Source of the DNA: Clostridium aminobutyricum
GTDB taxonomy: Bacteria; Bacillota; Clostridia; Peptostreptococcales; Anaerovoracaceae
Assembly (NCBI RefSeq): GCF_017255415.1
Contig: NZ_JAFJZZ010000002.1
Location: 186,001 to 250,000, forward strand
Direction: 5' to 3'
DNA: 64,000 bases
The position numbers and the translations under genes are program-made. This document shows positions 25,998 through 34,934 of the stretch, in pieces (the stretch's first letter is position 1; each line of letters begins with the position of its first letter). The notes beneath the pieces are model-generated. The model searched no databases and was not told the origin of the DNA. It was given only the letters and a program-made list of their open reading frames with translations.

Positions 25998-27755
25998 TTA
26001 ATAAACCCCCTCCGCTGTAGTCGCTATTTGCTCCTGCAATATTTTCTGCATTCTACTTGCCACCATGTCAATATCAGCAGTTTGGTGAACATCGCCAAAG
26101 CTAACCTGAATATTTGGTGCAAGGGTTTTGGAACTGAATTTATTGATATAATCCCGTTCTGCCATGTCCTTTAAATACTGCAAATCTTCCTCTTCCATAT
26201 TCACTCCAATGCTTCCGTTGCTTCCTGTCCCTTGCACGGTTAAAGGATTGCTTGAGGTGCCAAGATCGTCGAAGTTAGGAATACCGTCTGTACCGCCGGG
26301 TAGTTTAATTCCCAAGCCGTTTGCCATATCGCTAAGTTTTCCAATTGTAGCGTCATAACCCTTACCCCCTAGGTTGCTGCCTATTTCAGCGCCTTTTGAA
26401 TAGTCCATCAATCCTTTTTGCTGAACAAACTCAACCAGTTCTCCTTCACTTTTTATAGTTGCAGAGGCTTTTTCTAATTTACTCTTAAGGTCACTAATCC
26501 CACTTGTTATATCAATTTCTATTCCCGGGATATTATTAATAACGTCCTCAATACCTTTCGCCATTTTGCCAATATAGCCTAACACATTAATGGCTAAATC
26601 TAAAAATAGCGCTTGAACAGATGCCAGAGGACTATTAAAGACATTTCCAAAAAAATTAACAAAAGCAGCCACTACATTCCAAATATAAATAAAGCTATTA
26701 TAAAAATGAGCTACAAAGATACCTATAATTCCCCCAATAAAACTAAATACATCTTGTACCGATATACCCAAAGCACTAAAAATATGAATAACCATTACAA
26801 TAGCAGAGATAACCAAAATGATATGCCAATTTGCCACTACCCATTGCGCTGCCATTGCTAAACCCGCAGAAATAGCAGCAGATGCGACACCCCAAAGAGC
26901 AACAGCCATAACCCCTAGTCCTGTAATAATATTAACCAGTAAAACGCCCCCAATAGTTTCCAAAATCGGCGAGAGATATTCCCATGATTGGATTATCAGA
27001 TTTGCAACCCATTGAAGTACCCCGCCCAGCAGAAACATCCCCATAATTAATGCATTTATTATAATCTCAACACCTGTTGTATTTAGTATACGATCTTGAA
27101 TATTAATAATACTTTCCATCAGACCACCAAAAGCTTGAATACCAGCATTTTTTATTCTGGTCCACGCATCGGCAAAGGTCATCGGCATCAAAGAAAACTT
27201 TTCGTCTATTTCATTAGAAGCCGCAAAGAAAGCAACTTTAATCAAGTCGGCAGCAACGCCCCCTTCCACACCGATTTTCCTCAATTCAATTATTGATTTT
27301 CCTGTGGCATCGGCAAGAGCTTGTTCAAGCATAGGCGCATTATCCATGATTGAGATAAAATCATCTCCTTGGAGCGTCCCCGTTGCCATTGTCTGTGTAA
27401 GTATGTCCATTCCCGCAGCTCGTTCTTCTGGGTTTGCTCCGCCTGCTTTAAAGGATTTCTGTGCTAATTCGGCAAATTTTATACTTTCATCATTGGATTC
27501 AAACGCATCTCCTACTAGGGATCCTAATTTTATAACCGTATCTGCCATATCCCAATACGACTCTCTTGACCTGTTCGCCGCAGCATAGACTTTGCTTTGC
27601 AGATCAGCTTGTGTCTGCAAGCCATCGTTTATACGTTCTATTCTCGCTTGCATGTTATCGTAGATACTCGTTAATTCCATCCCTTTTTTTATATTCTCTT
27701 TATTACTTTTTCCATAATCATACAATTTAAGCATTGCGTCTATTGTTGTACCCAT
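25998..27755 (-). CDS. tail tape measure protein (tail set 1)
   Basis: About 585 residues. The ATG at 27755 is preferred over 27761 because GGGGGGAG sits 6 bases before it. The N-terminal third is helical and carries the tape-measure domain (SRESYWDMADTVIKLGSLVGDAF, GDDFISIMDNAPMLEQALADATGKS). The centre has several hydrophobic segments (about 225-400). The tail has coiled and glycine-rich parts. Length sets tail length; at roughly 1.5 angstrom per residue this suggests a tail somewhat under 100 nm. It starts right at the end of the chaperone -1 frame extension. Confidence 0.88.
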   Translation of the reverse strand: MGTTIDAMLKLYDYGKSNKENIKKGMELTSIYDNMQARIERINDGLQTQADLQSKVYAAANRSRESYWDMADTVIKLGSLVGDAFESNDESIKFAELAQKSFKAGGANPEERAAGMDILTQTMATGTLQGDDFISIMDNAPMLEQALADATGKSIIELRKIGVEGGVAADLIKVAFFAASNEIDEKFSLMPMTFADAWTRIKNAGIQAFGGLMESIINIQDRILNTTGVEIIINALIMGMFLLGGVLQWVANLIIQSWEYLSPILETIGGVLLVNIITGLGVMAVALWGVASAAISAGLAMAAQWVVANWHIILVISAIVMVIHIFSALGISVQDVFSFIGGIIGIFVAHFYNSFIYIWNVVAAFVNFFGNVFNSPLASVQALFLDLAINVLGYIGKMAKGIEDVINNIPGIEIDITSGISDLKSKLEKASATIKSEGELVEFVQQKGLMDYSKGAEIGSNLGGKGYDATIGKLSDMANGLGIKLPGGTDGIPNFDDLGTSSNPLTVQGTGSNGSIGVNMEEEDLQYLKDMAERDYINKFSSKTLAPNIQVSFGDVHQTADIDMVASRMQKILQEQIATTAEGVY

Positions 27756-27757
27756 TA

Positions 27758-27961
27758 TCATCTCCCCCCTCTCTTTATTCTTTTATTCGGAGATTGAAGC
27801 TTTGACGCGCTCTTTTTTTCCTCTTCAATTCTCAATTGAATACTTCCATATACAAAGGCTTTTTCTCTTTCATCCATTGCGGCCAAAACCGAAGGCAATA
27901 TATGAAGTTTTTGTAAAGCAAAGTGAGCCAAGCAAAATTCAGGATCACCTTGCTCTACTCG
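27758..27961 (-). CDS. -1 frame extension of the set 1 tail chaperone (XkdO-like)
   Basis: This open frame has no start codon and no ribosome binding site of its own. It joins the chaperone frame at the slippery heptamer A-AAA-AAC (27961-27967), two codons before the chaperone stop. The 67 added residues begin RVEQGDPEFCLAHFALQKL and end in a basic tail. Tail chaperones of long-tailed phages (lambda G/GT, PBSX-type) make a longer form in the same way, and it binds the tape measure protein. The frame ends in ATGA overlap with the tape measure gene. Confidence 0.75.
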   Translation of the reverse strand, partial: RVEQGDPEFCLAHFALQKLHILPSVLAAMDEREKAFVYGSIQLRIEEEKKSASKLQSPNKRIKRGGR

Positions 27962-28359
27962 TTTTTTATTTCTTCAATATCCTCGTTAATGTCTTTATCC
28001 AACCCGCTTAACGCCTGTACTTCCTGAGCTAATGTAGCGTACTCTCCAACGTAAAGCATTTTTTGAAGTAAGGAGGACTCCCCTAATACACCGTATGCTT
28101 TTTGAAGCTCTGCATTGGTTAAATCGGGGGATACTACCGCACTGGATGTTAGAGCGGAGACATATTCTGTCTTATCAAAGGTTTCATTGCCCTTTTTATC
28201 CTTTTTGGTAAACTTCTTAATGAGTGCTTTGTTTTCTTCCTGCGTAATTGGTTTAATTACAAACGGAACAGGTTTTCCATCTTCTTGAAAACGATTTGAA
28301 ATAACAACTTCCCTATTTTCTGCCTGTATCGGATTTAAAAATGCGTTTAATGAGCTCAT
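27955..28359 (-). CDS. tail assembly chaperone, XkdN-like (tail set 1)
   Basis: A 134-residue short form with VISNRFQEDGKPVPFVIKPITQEENKALIK, typical of XkdN-type chaperones. It ends ..IEEIKNE after the heptamer AAAAAAC, where a -1 shift yields a fusion of about 199 residues. It sits between tube and tape measure genes as in PBSX. It works in assembly and should be absent from the finished particle. Confidence 0.88.
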   Translation of the reverse strand: MSSLNAFLNPIQAENREVVISNRFQEDGKPVPFVIKPITQEENKALIKKFTKKDKKGNETFDKTEYVSALTSSAVVSPDLTNAELQKAYGVLGESSLLQKMLYVGEYATLAQEVQALSGLDKDINEDIEEIKNE

Positions 28360-28409
28360 CTCGTACCTCTTTTCTTATTAAAAAAGGGAGCTTATCGCTC
28401 CCCTATACA

Positions 28410-28886
28410 TTATCTATAGTTCTCCGGCAAATCAAAAGTTGTCAAGGCTTCGATTGTATCAAACGTAAAGTCCGTATCAAAAGTGATCGGATCATCTGAG
28501 CCATCGTCGAGTGACGCAACCGGAATAGTCGCTAGGATAACATTTCCCATTACAACTTCTTGCCGTCCGACCGTGGACTGAGCATCTTCGTTATACACTT
28601 GAAGGGTGATTCCTGTGTAGGTGCCATCCTTCAAATAGGTTAACGCCTGCCGGAAAATCTGGCTATTGGCGAAATACAGCGTCATGCTGCCTGTGCCCTC
28701 AGCGCCTGTTACTTTATGCTGGGTCATTCTATTGCCTAGCATTCGTTTAGCTGTGACTGTTAAATCAATCTGTGCAGTGAGCTTTGATAATTCGAACAAT
28801 TCTCTGTTTGCCCCATCGATGGTGATATATCCTTTACCTTCATGTGATGAAATGGTATCTGCTAATTTTGTATAAGTATTCGTCAT
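28410..28886 (-). CDS. tail tube protein, XkdM-like (tail set 1)
   Basis: A 158-residue tube protein with the XkdM pattern: AYITIDG-type start (GKGYITIDGANRELFELSKLTA), RMLGNRMTQHKVTGAEGTGS and a C-terminal TFDLPENYR. It polymerises as hexamer rings inside the sheath. The start follows AAAGGGG. Next to the XkdK-like sheath gene, 17 bases away. Confidence 0.9.
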   Translation of the reverse strand: MTNTYTKLADTISSHEGKGYITIDGANRELFELSKLTAQIDLTVTAKRMLGNRMTQHKVTGAEGTGSMTLYFANSQIFRQALTYLKDGTYTGITLQVYNEDAQSTVGRQEVVMGNVILATIPVASLDDGSDDPITFDTDFTFDTIEALTTFDLPENYR

Positions 28887-28903
28887 ATTCTATAACCCCT
28901 TTC

Positions 28904-29950
28904 TTATGATAAGTTTACGGTGATGTAAATCTTTTCAACGCTATCAGCTGGCTGAATGTAGCAATCAATGACCACCGCATCAGAGTCAGTTCCGGCGGAT
29001 ATCGTCACATCATCGGCAGTAAAACTCTGAATGGCAGCCATTGCTTGAAGTTCATTGAAATATGAAATCAACGTTGCTCGTAGTAACGCTCTGCCATCGG
29101 TATTATTATTGGTCTTACCAAGATAGTTGCTTTCGAAGATTTCCACGATATCGTTATTGATTCCGTCAATTGTTCGGATCACTCTATTTTTTCTAAATAA
29201 TTTGCTCTTATCCATTGTATAAGTCGTCAGTGAATTGATATCATAGACTGCGGTGACGTTTTGCGCTGAATCCACCTTGAAAATAAATTCTCCCGCTGTA
29301 ACAGCTGCTTCCATTTCACTTTTCGTCATCCTAGGGACTACATCAATAGCATCGGCATAACTTTGCCCTGTATTGGATTTATTGATATTGGCTCCGGACG
29401 TAACCCCTGCTACCCAAGCGGTCACCTGTGCCGCTGTAAGCGTGATGCCATTTGACAATTTAATTCCCTGGGTTACATTAATAATGGCTTCGTTGTCTGC
29501 TTCATAATTCGCCAGCACTGCTTGCGCTTTGATGCCTTCATCCGTACGCATATTTTTAATCCATGTCGCAATAGTAACTTGATTTTCACTATATGTAGCT
29601 GCATCATAAGGATAACAAAGCGTGTTAAATTTTATTGTTTTTAAAATAGCTAAAGCGGTAGTTAGTACCTCTGATGTGTGGGAAGTTCCTAAATTGTAGA
29701 TGATTACTTTCTGTGCTCCTTTTAGCGCCTCATTTACAAGTAGTTTATCTGCATCTGTGGTGCCATCAGGATACTCACTTGCATCTGCCACTGTGATCCC
29801 ATACAGATCTCCTGCGTTTCCTGCACTCATTTCCTGCAATAATACCACCATTCCTCTTTCGCCTGGGGTAATCGATAGTGCCGTATTTGTAAGAAAATTA
29901 ACATAAGCACCGGGTAATATTTTATTTTGACTTGTCCATGTTCCTGCCAT
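28904..29950 (-). CDS. contractile tail sheath protein, XkdK-like (tail set 1)
   Basis: A 348-residue sheath starting MAGTWTSQNKILPGAYVNF; AAAGGTTG precedes the ATG, so the longer TTG reading from 29959 is not used. Recognisable PBSX/XkdK text includes SPGERGMVVL-type (TPGERGMVVLLQEM) and the C-terminal domain with FKVDSAQNVTAVYDINSLTT and KLFRKNRVIRTIDGI. Presence of a sheath means the tail contracts. It is quite unlike the set 2 sheath in its N-terminal part. Confidence 0.92.
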   Translation of the reverse strand: MAGTWTSQNKILPGAYVNFLTNTALSITPGERGMVVLLQEMSAGNAGDLYGITVADASEYPDGTTDADKLLVNEALKGAQKVIIYNLGTSHTSEVLTTALAILKTIKFNTLCYPYDAATYSENQVTIATWIKNMRTDEGIKAQAVLANYEADNEAIINVTQGIKLSNGITLTAAQVTAWVAGVTSGANINKSNTGQSYADAIDVVPRMTKSEMEAAVTAGEFIFKVDSAQNVTAVYDINSLTTYTMDKSKLFRKNRVIRTIDGINNDIVEIFESNYLGKTNNNTDGRALLRATLISYFNELQAMAAIQSFTADDVTISAGTDSDAVVIDCYIQPADSVEKIYITVNLS

Positions 29951-29967
29951 TTTTTTCAACCTTCTTT

Positions 29968-30375
29968 CTATAAATTTGTAGTTGTTGTTTGAGACTGCAT
30001 TACTGGTTCTGTTTCAGCTGTCATTTCGCAGTAGCTGATATCAAACGTGAAATGCAATATGTTCTCTTTTATGTTTGCTTGTTTATTAAGCACTCGGAAG
30101 GTGCTTATTAAGTCAAATGCTCTGAATAATTCACGCTGCGCGTTTAAGAAATCAACCTTTACGTCGGTAGTCGGTTTATCGCTGTAATATGCGATGTCAA
30201 ACGATATGATGCTCTTATACTTATTGTTCATTCGTTTTTTATAGTCCTGCTTCGTAAGAGCAATTAAAAATACCGGACCTTCAATAGTCTCCGGTATTTC
30301 TTCGTCATAAACCGTATGAGCTGGATAAATTTCTGTCAGCTTGTCTGTAATCGCCTGTTTTAGGCTATTTATCAT
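29968..30375 (-). CDS. tail terminator-like protein (first gene of tail set 1)
   Basis: About 135 residues. The ATG at 30375 has GGGGTG 9 bases before it, while an in-frame ATG at 30396 has AAAGG. The text MINSLKQAITDKLTEIYPAHTVYDEEIPETIEGPVFLI and a late beta strand (ILHFTFDISYCEM) fit the DUF6838/tail-completion proteins found before the sheath in clostridial contractile systems. It would cap the head-distal end of the tube, which matters for a headless particle. It is preceded by a possible weak promoter region and follows fibre set 2. Confidence 0.75.
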   Translation of the reverse strand: MINSLKQAITDKLTEIYPAHTVYDEEIPETIEGPVFLIALTKQDYKKRMNNKYKSIISFDIAYYSDKPTTDVKVDFLNAQRELFRAFDLISTFRVLNKQANIKENILHFTFDISYCEMTAETEPVMQSQTTTTNL

Positions 30376-30530
30376 GTTCTGCTTCACCCCTTTCATTACC
30401 TTTTTAGACTCTTTCTTAAGTGCTTTGAAGTTGTGTCAATCTTGTACTATATTCTCACCAAGAAGTTAAACTCTCAGATATGAATTGTCCAAAGGGTTAT
30501 ATGAATTATTTTGGTTGAGGTAATTATAAG

Positions 30531-30548
30531 TGCTGATTGACATCAGCA
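30531..30548 (-). terminator. short hairpin between the two tail sets
   Basis: TGCTGAT and ATCAGCA form a 7-base stem 24 bases after the last set 2 gene. On the minus strand the tail is CTTATAATTA, so termination would be weak. The surrounding 30397-30571 has no gene and may hold a second promoter for set 1, but no convincing -35/-10 pair was found. Confidence 0.4.
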
Positions 30549-30571
30549 TTAACTTCGTCGCTCAACCTAAA

Positions 30572-30838
30572 TTATTTAGTAGTAAAAGACTTCCACAAGT
30601 TGAGGGTCTTTTTCTTAGATGACTCTGTTGCCTGTCCACTACTTTCACTCTCTATCGGCGCTTCAATTGTCCTAGCAGATGCGTCCGCTTTTATCTGTTC
30701 AATTATTCCCATCTCTTCTGCGGTTGCATCTTCTTCAGGAATACAAACGATTTCACCTGTTGGTAATGGTATGATAGCCACTCCATCAGAGTAATTTGTA
30801 GTTGATATGTCTATTTCATGGTTTTTATAGTTTATCAT
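30572..30838 (-). CDS. small hypothetical protein after the largest fibre
   Basis: An 88-residue acidic protein. It starts with NYKNHEIDISTTNYSDGVAIIPLPTGEIVCIPEEDA, a beta-rich part, then Glu/Ser/Lys-rich sequence and a basic end. GGGAGGG precedes the ATG, and it begins 3 bases after the 941-residue fibre. No family recognised. Fibre chaperone or tail-cap function is possible from position only. Confidence 0.6.
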   Translation of the reverse strand: MINYKNHEIDISTTNYSDGVAIIPLPTGEIVCIPEEDATAEEMGIIEQIKADASARTIEAPIESESSGQATESSKKKTLNLWKSFTTK

Positions 30839-30841
30839 AGT

Positions 30842-33667
30842 CTATACCCTCCCTCGACAGTCTACTATAGCATTTAGTGCAACATATGCTCCATAAGTTT
30901 TAACGTTTGTAATGGTAGCGGTATCAGTTGTCCTAAACTGAAATAACATTGCTGTTTCATAAAATCCGACATAATTTAAGTTAAATTTGCTAGTTACTAC
31001 TTCCGCAGAACTCCCTGTTCCAACTTGAATTTTATAATCTGTTAACGTCATAATAGGGATGCACTTTTTATATCTAATAGGAATTAAATACTCTATATAC
31101 ATTGCATTATACATATGATACCAACTAACAGCCTGACCACTACTTATCCGATTTATTCTCTCATAAACACTCAAATCTACCAAATTATCCAACGCACTAT
31201 CATGTTTCTGTTTATTATTTACAATCTCTGCCAAGTCAGATATAGCATTTAATATGTCCTGCTGATATGATGCTGTAATGCTTGTTGGGGTAGTCTGTGT
31301 TGTTTTTAGAATTTGATAGTCTACTGTATAGGTTGCGTTAGTGTCGTAAATAACGGGCATGTAGCTACTTGCATTTGCAATCCCGTATGCATAAAGACTA
31401 TTAGTGCGCAGTTCCCAATTTGTATCATGTATACCATTTCTATATACAGCAGAAATAATTTCCGCTTTGTTTTGCAAAATACTAGGGTACAAATTTCCAT
31501 TTGTAGTATTAATATAATATCGGGTATTCGGATCTAATTGAGGACTCGCAACTTCTCCAAGCACCATACCATAATCTAAATACAAGTAATCATCACCATT
31601 ATCAAACTTCGGGGTATCTCCATGAATATGAGTGTTTACATCTGTGATCGGTTCTGGATTCGCTAATTTATAGTGTAGTTGATAACCTTCGTAGTTTGGT
31701 GCTATGTTGTTTTTACAGTAGGTTAATATTCTGGTGTCTGTAGTCGGCGTGTCTGCTCTTACAACTACTCTTCCTATAGGTTGTACTGCTTGTGTTGCCG
31801 ATAATGTTAATACATTACCACTTATAGCCGATATGGTAGCAACAGGATTTCCCATGACACAAATTGAATCTCCAACAGAAAACATACTAGAATTTGCCAC
31901 AGTGACACTTATTGTACCGCTTGTAGCTACTGTTAATGTGGTTGCAGTTTCACTTGGGTAAGATTTTATGTCTGTTCCACTACTAAAATTATTAATATCT
32001 GACCACAACCTGTATCTAGTCCCATTATTACTAACAGCTTTCCAACCATTCATGAACGCCTTAACTTCGTCAGCATTTGGAGCAATGGTTTCTGCCCAAC
32101 CTGTATCTGTGTCAAGTATAGATAAATAAGTGGTGCCGTTACTAGCGCAATTGTGCCTGTCTGCTCCACCAGCGGTATCAGCATACGGAAGTGACTTTCC
32201 ATCGTATTTTATACAAATATTAGTAAAATCGGTTTTAATATTTGGTAATAGAATGTTAAGTAACGTTATTTGTTTATATCCAACGTAGTCAGTACTATAC
32301 ACCCAATCGTAATCCTTACCATACAGCGTTCTATGTTTCCAATTCAGGAGTCCACTTACCTCTCCATTCTCGTAAGTTAATGTATCATCAGATGTAAATT
32401 TGCCTTCAATCACACAGCGTTCTATTCCGCATGGTTTATATGCCGTTGGTGGGGTTGTTCCTTCGATTAAATGAATATGGTCGTAATCGCAATACCCTAC
32501 GGCAGAAGGTCTAAGCCTTAATAATAATAAAGTGTTGTTACCACTATTGAACGTACCAGCACCTGTTTTAATAGTAGCTAAATCTGTAGGGTTAGATATG
32601 TAAGTAGTGCCAGTCGCTGTTCCATCTGTTGCATTGTAATTAATATAGTAGTCGGTATTTGGCTTAACTGAAATTGCTTGAGCAATATAATTCCCGACAG
32701 CGTTTGCGGTCACTCTAAGCTTTCCATTAACTATTGTAAACCCTGTATTACCGGGAACTTGCCACCAGCCAACACCTTCTTCGCAATTGCCATTCCTTAC
32801 AAGATTATCATGTCTTACTTCGATATATGGGTTCTGTAAGCATACGTACGAATCAATATATGGATACTTCTCTAGGAGTTGATCAACGGTTAGGTTGGTG
32901 TACTCGTCGGAGGTGATTTTTTGTAGCATGATTCCATCGACGTTTGTATTTTCCGTAGTGCCTGTGAACGTAACATTACCACTTGCATTAGTAAGCCTAA
33001 CATATAAAGCAATATATACGGTATTCGCAGGTATTGTCCCTTTGCACAATAATCTAGTGAATCCAGATGTATTGAGATTTATACCAGAGTCTACTGTTGA
33101 GATAAATGTTTGAGTTGTGTCGTAATAACTGACTCTTAACAACGCGCCTCCCACATTAGGCATTGTATAACCACTAGCAGTAAAGCACTCTCCTATAGAA
33201 AGTCCAATATCTGCTATAGGTATGTATACCGAACCACGCCCAGTATATCTGAAATCGTGTGCTGAGTTGGCTGTATTAGTTGTTATTTTAATAGAATTAG
33301 TACCGAACACTTTGTTTGTAGAGTCTAATTCTATAGTAGTTGCAGACACACCAAACTTACTAACATCCTCACAATTCCCATCCTTACCAAGTAAGTTTAC
33401 ATAGCTCTTTCCTTGTATGGTGAATTTCGGTATTGATGTTTGGTTATCTGTTTTACGGATAACAGAGTTCATCCCTAAGCTAATAGATGGTACAACAGCA
33501 TCTGCAATAAGTTTTTTATTTATAGTATCAATATTATCAGACAGCTCCTTCTCTAGTCCCTTTAAGCTTGAATCGATGATATCCATATTGCTATTTATAA
33601 CATCGATGTCTGCAAATTCATTTTCTGCCGGTTTCACTAATTTATAATTTGTTGTTCTTGTTGACAT
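30842..33667 (-). CDS. large tail fibre / receptor-binding protein
   Basis: The largest gene of the window, 941 residues. The first 45 residues are the shared fibre module (TTNYKLVKPAENEF, VINSNMDIIDSS), then a helical stalk. Two similar beta-sandwich segments follow (about 130-270 and 285-415), the second with LVRNGNCEEGVGWWQVPG, KLRVTANAVGNYIAQAISV and TYYI-type strands as in carbohydrate-binding jelly rolls. The middle (about 470-620) is rich in Gly, Asn and Thr. The C-terminal 300 residues are unlike the other fibres and may hold the receptor-binding tip. GAGAGG precedes the ATG. Confidence 0.8.
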   Translation of the reverse strand: MSTRTTNYKLVKPAENEFADIDVINSNMDIIDSSLKGLEKELSDNIDTINKKLIADAVVPSISLGMNSVIRKTDNQTSIPKFTIQGKSYVNLLGKDGNCEDVSKFGVSATTIELDSTNKVFGTNSIKITTNTANSAHDFRYTGRGSVYIPIADIGLSIGECFTASGYTMPNVGGALLRVSYYDTTQTFISTVDSGINLNTSGFTRLLCKGTIPANTVYIALYVRLTNASGNVTFTGTTENTNVDGIMLQKITSDEYTNLTVDQLLEKYPYIDSYVCLQNPYIEVRHDNLVRNGNCEEGVGWWQVPGNTGFTIVNGKLRVTANAVGNYIAQAISVKPNTDYYINYNATDGTATGTTYISNPTDLATIKTGAGTFNSGNNTLLLLRLRPSAVGYCDYDHIHLIEGTTPPTAYKPCGIERCVIEGKFTSDDTLTYENGEVSGLLNWKHRTLYGKDYDWVYSTDYVGYKQITLLNILLPNIKTDFTNICIKYDGKSLPYADTAGGADRHNCASNGTTYLSILDTDTGWAETIAPNADEVKAFMNGWKAVSNNGTRYRLWSDINNFSSGTDIKSYPSETATTLTVATSGTISVTVANSSMFSVGDSICVMGNPVATISAISGNVLTLSATQAVQPIGRVVVRADTPTTDTRILTYCKNNIAPNYEGYQLHYKLANPEPITDVNTHIHGDTPKFDNGDDYLYLDYGMVLGEVASPQLDPNTRYYINTTNGNLYPSILQNKAEIISAVYRNGIHDTNWELRTNSLYAYGIANASSYMPVIYDTNATYTVDYQILKTTQTTPTSITASYQQDILNAISDLAEIVNNKQKHDSALDNLVDLSVYERINRISSGQAVSWYHMYNAMYIEYLIPIRYKKCIPIMTLTDYKIQVGTGSSAEVVTSKFNLNYVGFYETAMLFQFRTTDTATITNVKTYGAYVALNAIVDCRGRV

Positions 33668-33708
33668 AGAATTACCTCTCTTGTCTACTTAATTAATGGT
33701 ATAGTCAG

Positions 33709-34089
33709 TTATAGAACTCCTAACTTGTTCAATTGCTTTTCTATATATGTAAGCTGTGCCATTACTACAAAAATTCTTTCTTCGGTTACTTCCGGGATTT
33801 CTGTCGTTGCAGGAGTTACTATGACCGGCTTAAGTTCCATTGATGCTCTTAAGGTATAGTCATCAAATGCACCTAATTCTACTGGATTTTCTGTATCCGT
33901 ATCATCAAGAGTGGTCACCTTTGCTGTCTTTGTTCTCTCCGCAAATAATGCCTCTAACTCTGTAAAAGTATAGGCATCTTTTGCAAATACAAATTCAAGA
34001 CTGTCCCGATTTGAACCTTGGAAGTATCTTGAGCTTCCATTCACTTGGATTACGTTTAATTCTGTGTTGTCGTTTAATTTTATTTTCAT
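33709..34089 (-). CDS. small tail-fibre accessory protein, copy 2
   Basis: A 126-residue protein nearly collinear with the product of 20422-20802: both start MKIKLNDNTELNVIQVNG, share SLEFVFAKDAYTFTELEALFA, and end in a helix with VMAQLTYIEKQL. DNA identity is also high by eye (long shared runs), so the duplication is not old. GAGGTATT precedes the ATG. Confidence 0.7.
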   Translation of the reverse strand: MKIKLNDNTELNVIQVNGSSRYFQGSNRDSLEFVFAKDAYTFTELEALFAERTKTAKVTTLDDTDTENPVELGAFDDYTLRASMELKPVIVTPATTEIPEVTEERIFVVMAQLTYIEKQLNKLGVL

Positions 34090-34113
34090 AATTTTAATAC
34101 CTCACTTTTTATT

Positions 34114-34920
34114 CTAAAAACTACTTGGGATTTTAACTGTGTTAAATATTGCAAGTTCTGCTATATAGCCATTGAATGTACTATAAACACTTGCCCCATT
34201 TAACATCTTATTACCAGTACAACCATTATTGTGATGTTGCACAGAATACATTGATGTTGCTTTTGGAGAACTAATAAGGCTACCATCAACCCATAACTTT
34301 ACTCCACCCGAGTTTAAAGTTCCATCCCATGAAAATATGATTTCATGCCAAGCATTATCAACTATGTTTTTTGCGACAGTGGTTTCAGGAAAAATCTGCG
34401 AATTATAAGCATAATCAAGTGCAAAAAAGATTTCGTTATTCTTGGTAACACTCAATATGAAACCGTATCTAAGATTGTCGTCATACCTAGTACTATATAT
34501 AATTCTTCCACCTGTACCAGAACTAGAAGTAGAAAACCTAACAAATGCTCTCACAGAAAATGCTCCTGTTGTTGGAATGTATGGTTTTGCATATGAGAAA
34601 TATGTATCTTTTGGTAAATATCTAGATTTTGATTGAGTTCCATTTATCCCACTTTCTATATTTGCCGTACCAACCATTGTGATAGCCTCATTATTGATTC
34701 TTTCTTTAGGTATTACCGAATCATCATTCATCGGTAAATAAAATAGTAAATCACTTGGATATGGGATTTGTATTAAATCAACATTACTGCTAAACACATT
34801 CCGATTAATACCATCAACTCCCCTATGCTGCTCTTTAATCTCTCGATTAACACCGCTCACACCTCTAAATTGTTGCTTTACTGTTCGATTTACACCTCCA
34901 ACACCTCTATATATTGTCAT
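34114..34920 (-). CDS. GGVNR-repeat protein with LamG-like domain, copy 2
   Basis: A 268-residue protein; the ATG at 34920 has GAGGTG upstream. The N-terminus has three 14-residue repeats (YRGVGGVNRTVKQQ, FRGVSGVNREIKEQ, HRGVDGINRNVFSS). The rest is a concanavalin/LamG-type beta sandwich (about 60-268) with LLFYLPMNDDSV, FSVRAFVRFST, DNAWHEIIFSWDG and GYIAELAIFN. Such domains bind sugars, so this may recognise a surface polysaccharide. It differs from copy 1 at 20814-21431 in the whole distal domain. Confidence 0.75.
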   Translation of the reverse strand: MTIYRGVGGVNRTVKQQFRGVSGVNREIKEQHRGVDGINRNVFSSNVDLIQIPYPSDLLFYLPMNDDSVIPKERINNEAITMVGTANIESGINGTQSKSRYLPKDTYFSYAKPYIPTTGAFSVRAFVRFSTSSSGTGGRIIYSTRYDDNLRYGFILSVTKNNEIFFALDYAYNSQIFPETTVAKNIVDNAWHEIIFSWDGTLNSGGVKLWVDGSLISSPKATSMYSVQHHNNGCTGNKMLNGASVYSTFNGYIAELAIFNTVKIPSSF

Positions 34921-34934
34921 AGCCAATCACCTCA

